Shown: positions 7,213-9,650 of the stretch, in pieces
Numbering within the stretch: the first letter of the stretch is position 1
How the letters are laid out: each line of letters starts with the position of its first letter
Notes under the pieces: generated by a model
The model's input: only the letters and a program-made list of their open reading frames with translations
What the model was told of the DNA's origin: nothing
The model's database searches: none
Program-made: the position numbers and the translations under genes
Assembly (NCBI GenBank): GCA_016932235.1
Contig: JAFGDF010000038.1
Location: forward strand, 1-9,650
Direction: 5' to 3'
From: Deltaproteobacteria bacterium
Lineage (GTDB): Bacteria > Desulfobacterota > DSM-4660 > Desulfatiglandales > HGW-15
DNA length: 9,650 nt

Positions 7213-7247
7213 AGCTATCAGCCTTCAGCTCTCCGCTACCAGCTTTA
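7213..7247 (-). repeat. Degenerate heptamer tandem array, five units (inverted GCTGA family)
   Basis: On the + strand five 7-bp units begin 4 bp after the acsE stop: AGCTATC, AGCCTTC, AGCTCTC, then CGCTACC and AGCTTTA. Read on the - strand, the units become GCTGATA- and GCTGAAG-like, the same consensus as the array at 4806-4840 in opposite orientation. This array is more diverged than the GAATAAC one, but the 7-bp phase holds throughout. The function is unknown. Confidence 0.7.
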
Positions 7248-7263
7248 AAAAATACAAAGATTG

Positions 7264-7301
7264 AGGAACCTTGAAACCCATCGTCTCAAGGTTCCTTTTT
7301 T
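7264..7301 (+). terminator. Rho-independent terminator after acsE
   Basis: A perfect 11-bp stem pairs AGGAACCTTGA (7264-7274) with TCAAGGTTCCT (7286-7296), around an 11-nt loop. It is followed by TTTTTT (7296-7301). This is a textbook intrinsic terminator 55 bp after the acsE stop. It implies that the acs transcripts end here and that mrp is expressed separately or only by read-through. Confidence 0.93.
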
Positions 7302-7302
7302 A

Positions 7303-7337
7303 TGTGATGTGTGAGGTGAGATGTGGGATATGGGCTT
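7303..7337 (+). repeat. Degenerate heptamer tandem array, five units (TGTGATG/GGGATAT family)
   Basis: Five in-phase units run from just after the terminator T-tract: TGTGATG, TGTGAGG, TGAGATG, then TGGGATA and TGGGCTT. Part of the array, GATGTG at 7320-7325, can pair with CACATC at 7344-7349 immediately before the mrp Shine-Dalgarno AGGAG (7354-7358). A leader hairpin is therefore possible. The array resembles the one at 8210-8244 after mrp, in the same orientation. Confidence 0.72.
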
Positions 7338-7364
7338 TTATCGCACATCCCTTAGGAGAAAAAC

Positions 7365-8204
7365 ATGGAACGTGGAAATAATAATATTACAACCCCCGGG
7401 GACCTGGAAAGGTCACAGCAGGATCTGATGATCAAGAACAACCTCTCCCGGATAGACAGAAAAATACTTGTAATGAGCGGAAAAGGAGGGGTGGGAAAGA
7501 GCACTGTCGCCGGAGTTATAGCGCTTTTTCTGAGCGAGGAAGGGAAAAAGGTCGGTCTTCTCGATGTGGACCTTCACGGTCCCAGTATCCCTATGATCAT
7601 GAATGTCAGAGGAGGTCTGGACATGGGGGAGAAAGGCGTGATCCGACCTTATCATTTTTCGAATAATCTCGGGATCGTTTCCATAGGCATGCTCCTGGGG
7701 GAACAGGACATGGCGGTCATCTGGCGGGGCCCGTTAAAGATAAGCGCTATCAGGCAGTTCATTTCCGATATTGAATGGGGAGACCTTGATTTTCTTATTG
7801 TTGATTCTCCACCAGGCACCGGGGATGAACCCCTTACCGTGGCCCAGACGATCCCCGATGCAGAGGCTCTTATCGTTACGACTCCTCAGGAGGTCAGTCT
7901 CGCGGATGTGCGAAAATCAATCAATTTCTGCCGACAGGTTAATATGCCCATCCTGGGTGTTGTGGAGAATATGAGTGGTTTTTCCTGTCCTCACTGCGGA
8001 GAGAAGGTCCAGATTTTCGGTAAAGGAGGGGGTTCGACGATGGCGGAACAGATGGGTGTGCCCATGCTGGGAGAGATCCCCATTGATCCGGAAATAGTCA
8101 TTATGGGAGATAATGGCACTTTTAAAAAGCTTATGGAAAACCCGGACCTTGGAACCCGAAAGGCCTATGATCGTATCCTCGGCAAGATTCTTGCGGACGG
8201 TTGA
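7365..8204 (+). CDS. mrp: Mrp/NBP35-family Fe-S cluster carrier ATPase
   Basis: This 279-residue soluble P-loop ATPase belongs to the Mrp/NBP35 (ApbC) group, whose members carry and hand over [4Fe-4S] clusters to apo-proteins. Visible features are the deviant Walker A SGKGGVGKS (38-46), the Mrp signature DVDLHGPS (67-74), the switch/Walker B region IVDSPPGTGDEP (145-156), and the cluster-binding pair Cys208-x-x-Cys211 in SCPHCGE. The N-terminus is a short charged extension with no DUF59 domain, as in the shorter members. The ATG at 7365 follows AGGAG with a 6-base gap. It is not CooC, the nickel-inserting ATPase of CO dehydrogenase: the DLHGPS signature and the CxxC placement are those of Mrp. 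Its position beside four Fe-S or corrinoid enzyme genes suggests help with cluster assembly, but the terminator in front shows it need not be in the same transcript. That functional link is inference. Confidence 0.93.
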   Translation: MERGNNNITTPGDLERSQQDLMIKNNLSRIDRKILVMSGKGGVGKSTVAGVIALFLSEEGKKVGLLDVDLHGPSIPMIMNVRGGLDMGEKGVIRPYHFSNNLGIVSIGMLLGEQDMAVIWRGPLKISAIRQFISDIEWGDLDFLIVDSPPGTGDEPLTVAQTIPDAEALIVTTPQEVSLADVRKSINFCRQVNMPILGVVENMSGFSCPHCGEKVQIFGKGGGSTMAEQMGVPMLGEIPIDPEIVIMGDNGTFKKLMENPDLGTRKAYDRILGKILADG

Positions 8205-8209
8205 AAACT

Positions 8210-8244
8210 GTGTGATGGGATATGAGATGCGGGATGCGGGATAA
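8210..8244 (+). repeat. Degenerate heptamer tandem array, five units (GGGATGC family)
   Basis: Five in-phase units start six bases after the mrp stop: GTGTGAT, GGGATAT, GAGATGC, then GGGATGC and GGGATAA. The segment 8224-8240 matches 7318-7334 of the array before mrp at 14 of 17 positions, in the same orientation. The two arrays therefore flank mrp as imperfect direct repeats. The function is unknown. Confidence 0.75.
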
Positions 8245-8481
8245 AGACTCCATCGCCGATCGCCTGTTCCAAATATCACATTCCATAAAAGTATCGGTAA
8301 GATACGATAAAAATGCTTGCTTTTTTTAAGATTATATAATATTTACCAATCTTTAGTGATTTCATCTAATCAGACCATCAATAACATTAGTAAGCGAATA
8401 AACGGATTTTTTTATTTCTTCCTGCTCCAGATGGAAGCCTTTGAATTATCGCTTTGACAGTTGATTGAGGGCCATTCCGGA
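8245..8481. other. AT-rich spacer between mrp and the TpsB gene
   Basis: No convincing gene or RNA is visible in these 237 bases. They contain a 5-bp hairpin, GTATC/GATAC, at 8291-8305, T-runs at 8321-8327 and 8407-8413, and a CTTCC/GGAAG inverted repeat at 8418-8437. None of these makes a convincing terminator for mrp. A candidate -10 box lies at 8335-8340. The spacer is clearly more AT-rich than the genes around it, as is usual for a regulatory region. Confidence 0.5.
8335..8340 (+). promoter_or_regulatory. Candidate -10 box for the TpsB gene
   Basis: A perfect TATAAT sits in AT-rich DNA, preceded by a T-run at 8321-8327 that could act like an UP or bend element. No good -35 hexamer lies 16-18 bp upstream; the closest, TTGCTT at 8317-8322, is only 12 bp away. 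If it is used, the leader would be about 135 nt. This is a weak call. Confidence 0.3.
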
Positions 8482-9650
8482 ATGATACTTCAACGACCCA
8501 TAGGACAGAACGGTAGAATGATATTCTTTAATGCTATGGGTCTTTTTTTATTTGTTCTTTTTTTTACCTTAGTACTGGATAACAGTAATTCCACAATAGC
8601 CGCAAACGCCAATGATATGGGCGCCGGGGTTCTTATCACGGGCTTTGAATTTTTCAGGCCCAATAAACCCGCTGAATCCGAAGATATGGCCGCATTGAAA
8701 GAGAGACGCCGGCAGATTGAAGCGATGGTCAGATCGGAACAGGATCGACAGGAAAAGGCCACGGAACGGACTCGAAAAAATATACTCGCTCATATAGATT
8801 TCCTTCAAAAAAGCCTGAAACAGATAGATGACGAGATATCCGAGGAAGGAGATACTCTTGTGCCTTCCCATGTGTTGCACCAAATCACTGCGGACTACAA
8901 AGGCCTGGAGCTCTCCCTTGAGGATATGAATATGGTGGCGGATATGGTGACCGTGGCCTATCAGGAGAAGGGATATATCCTGGCCAGGGCCTATGTGCCG
9001 GAGCAAGAGATCGAAGACGGAATACTCAGGATCGCCATAGTGGAAGGAGACGTTGGCGATATCAAGGTTTCAGGACAGACCTATTATGATGAAAGGGTCA
9101 TCAAGCGGAATTTCACGGAACAGCTCAGGCATGGGGTTATACGCGAGGAACTACTTGAAAAGGGACTTTTGCTGACCAAAGAGCTGCCCAATGCCGAGAC
9201 CAGGGTTGTCCTTGAGAAGGGCGAACAGCCGGGTACGGCAAACATTGTGTTGAAGACCGAAGACAGGTTAGCATTTGATTGGGGGATTGATTTCAATAAT
9301 TTCGGGTCCGAGTATGTAGGCAAGGAACGTTATGGTACAAAGATGGAGATCACAGATCCATGGTGGGGAAGCACCCTTTCGCTGAGGGGCGTTACCGGAA
9401 ACACCATGAAGGAATCCTCTTTAAAGAGCGTGGACCTGAGCGTTCCCTTCAGCGATTATGGCACAAGACTGAACCTTAGATATATGGAGGGTAGTTATGT
9501 CGTGGGTCAGGAGCTTGTTGACCTCGGTATCAAGGGAGACACGAAGATTTATGGGTTGGGCATTTCACACCCCTTCCTGAGGAAAAGAAATAAAAATCTT
9601 ACCCTGTCCGCCGGACTTGAAAATAAATTTACCAGAAGCTATCAGTTGGA
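8482..9650 (+). CDS. Two-partner secretion outer-membrane transporter (ShlB/FhaC/HecB type), 5' part
   Basis: The open frame runs off the right edge after 389 codons. Proteins of this type (TpsB, Omp85 superfamily) export a large TpsA exoprotein across the outer membrane. Residues 1-44 look like a signal peptide: hydrophobic core FFNAMGLFLFVLFFTLVL, then STIAANA. Residues ~62-120 are a strongly charged, probably helical or coiled segment. POTRA1 follows at ~121-189, with DYKGLELSLEDM (138-149) and EKGYILARAYVPEQEIEDG (162-180), the classic ShlB signature. POTRA2 spans about 190-260, including LLLTKELPNAETRVVLEKG (229-247). The beta-barrel begins near 262 with DFNNFGSEYVG (270-280), and SHPFLRKRN (362-370) matches the family's strand-loop motif. 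I chose the ATG at 8482, with GAGGG ten bases upstream; ATGs at 8518 and 8536 are alternatives that would shorten the signal peptide. No TpsA partner is in the window. The N-terminal charged segment is longer than the plug helix and linker of FhaC. Confidence 0.9.
   Translation, partial: MILQRPIGQNGRMIFFNAMGLFLFVLFFTLVLDNSNSTIAANANDMGAGVLITGFEFFRPNKPAESEDMAALKERRRQIEAMVRSEQDRQEKATERTRKNILAHIDFLQKSLKQIDDEISEEGDTLVPSHVLHQITADYKGLELSLEDMNMVADMVTVAYQEKGYILARAYVPEQEIEDGILRIAIVEGDVGDIKVSGQTYYDERVIKRNFTEQLRHGVIREELLEKGLLLTKELPNAETRVVLEKGEQPGTANIVLKTEDRLAFDWGIDFNNFGSEYVGKERYGTKMEITDPWWGSTLSLRGVTGNTMKESSLKSVDLSVPFSDYGTRLNLRYMEGSYVVGQELVDLGIKGDTKIYGLGISHPFLRKRNKNLTLSAGLENKFTRSYQL

Noticed and set aside
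7365..8204. CooC nickel-insertion ATPase
   Set aside because: The CODH neighbourhood suggested it, but the DLHGPS signature and the CPHC motif at 208-211 are those of Mrp/NBP35 proteins.
8291..8327. Terminator after mrp
   Set aside because: The GTATC/GATAC stem is only 5 bp and the T-run begins 15 bp after it, too far for an intrinsic terminator.
8569..9006. - strand open frame (145 codons) opposite the TpsB gene
   Set aside because: The + strand frame here carries clear POTRA and signal-peptide features; the antisense frame has none.

Overview
The window looks like chromosomal DNA from an anaerobic Gram-negative bacterium that uses the Wood-Ljungdahl (acetyl-CoA) pathway. The five complete genes and both partial ones are on the + strand. 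The bacterial-type CO dehydrogenase/acetyl-CoA synthase genes, the roughly even base composition and the outer-membrane TpsB-type secretion gene at the right edge together suggest a sulfate-reducing or syntrophic member of the Desulfobacterota (former Deltaproteobacteria). That placement is inferred from protein character and context, and no database search was run.

Layout. Bases 2-349 are the 3' end of a gene for a Lys/Glu/Ala-rich coiled-coil protein. Next comes the carbonyl/methyl branch core: acsA (CO dehydrogenase, 386-2431), acsB (acetyl-CoA synthase, 2470-4686), acsC (large subunit of the corrinoid iron-sulfur protein, 4856-6202) and acsE (methyltetrahydrofolate:corrinoid methyltransferase, 6324-7208). 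A strong Rho-independent terminator at 7264-7301 closes this group. A Mrp/NBP35-type Fe-S carrier ATPase follows (7365-8204). After an AT-rich spacer comes the 5' part of a two-partner-secretion transporter gene (8482 to the window end).

How the genes work together. AcsE moves a methyl group from methyltetrahydrofolate to the cobalamin of the AcsC-containing corrinoid protein. AcsA reduces CO2 to CO, or oxidises CO in the reverse direction. AcsB joins methyl, CO and coenzyme A at its Ni-Ni-[4Fe-4S] A-cluster. The same enzymes can run reductively (acetogenesis, CO2 fixation) or oxidatively (complete acetate oxidation), and the sequence does not say which. All cluster-ligand residues that can be checked by eye are present. 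The small corrinoid-protein subunit gene (acsD), the corrinoid activator gene (acsV/orf7) and cooC are not in the window.

The most unusual feature lies between the genes. Each of the three gaps longer than 40 bp from acsB to mrp, and the spacer after mrp, carries degenerate 7-bp tandem repeats. There are six arrays, five with five in-phase units and one with six units. They fall into three sequence families, and each family occurs twice. The acsB-acsC gap also has two adjacent perfect palindromes, the first overlapping the acsB stop codon. The function of these elements is unknown.
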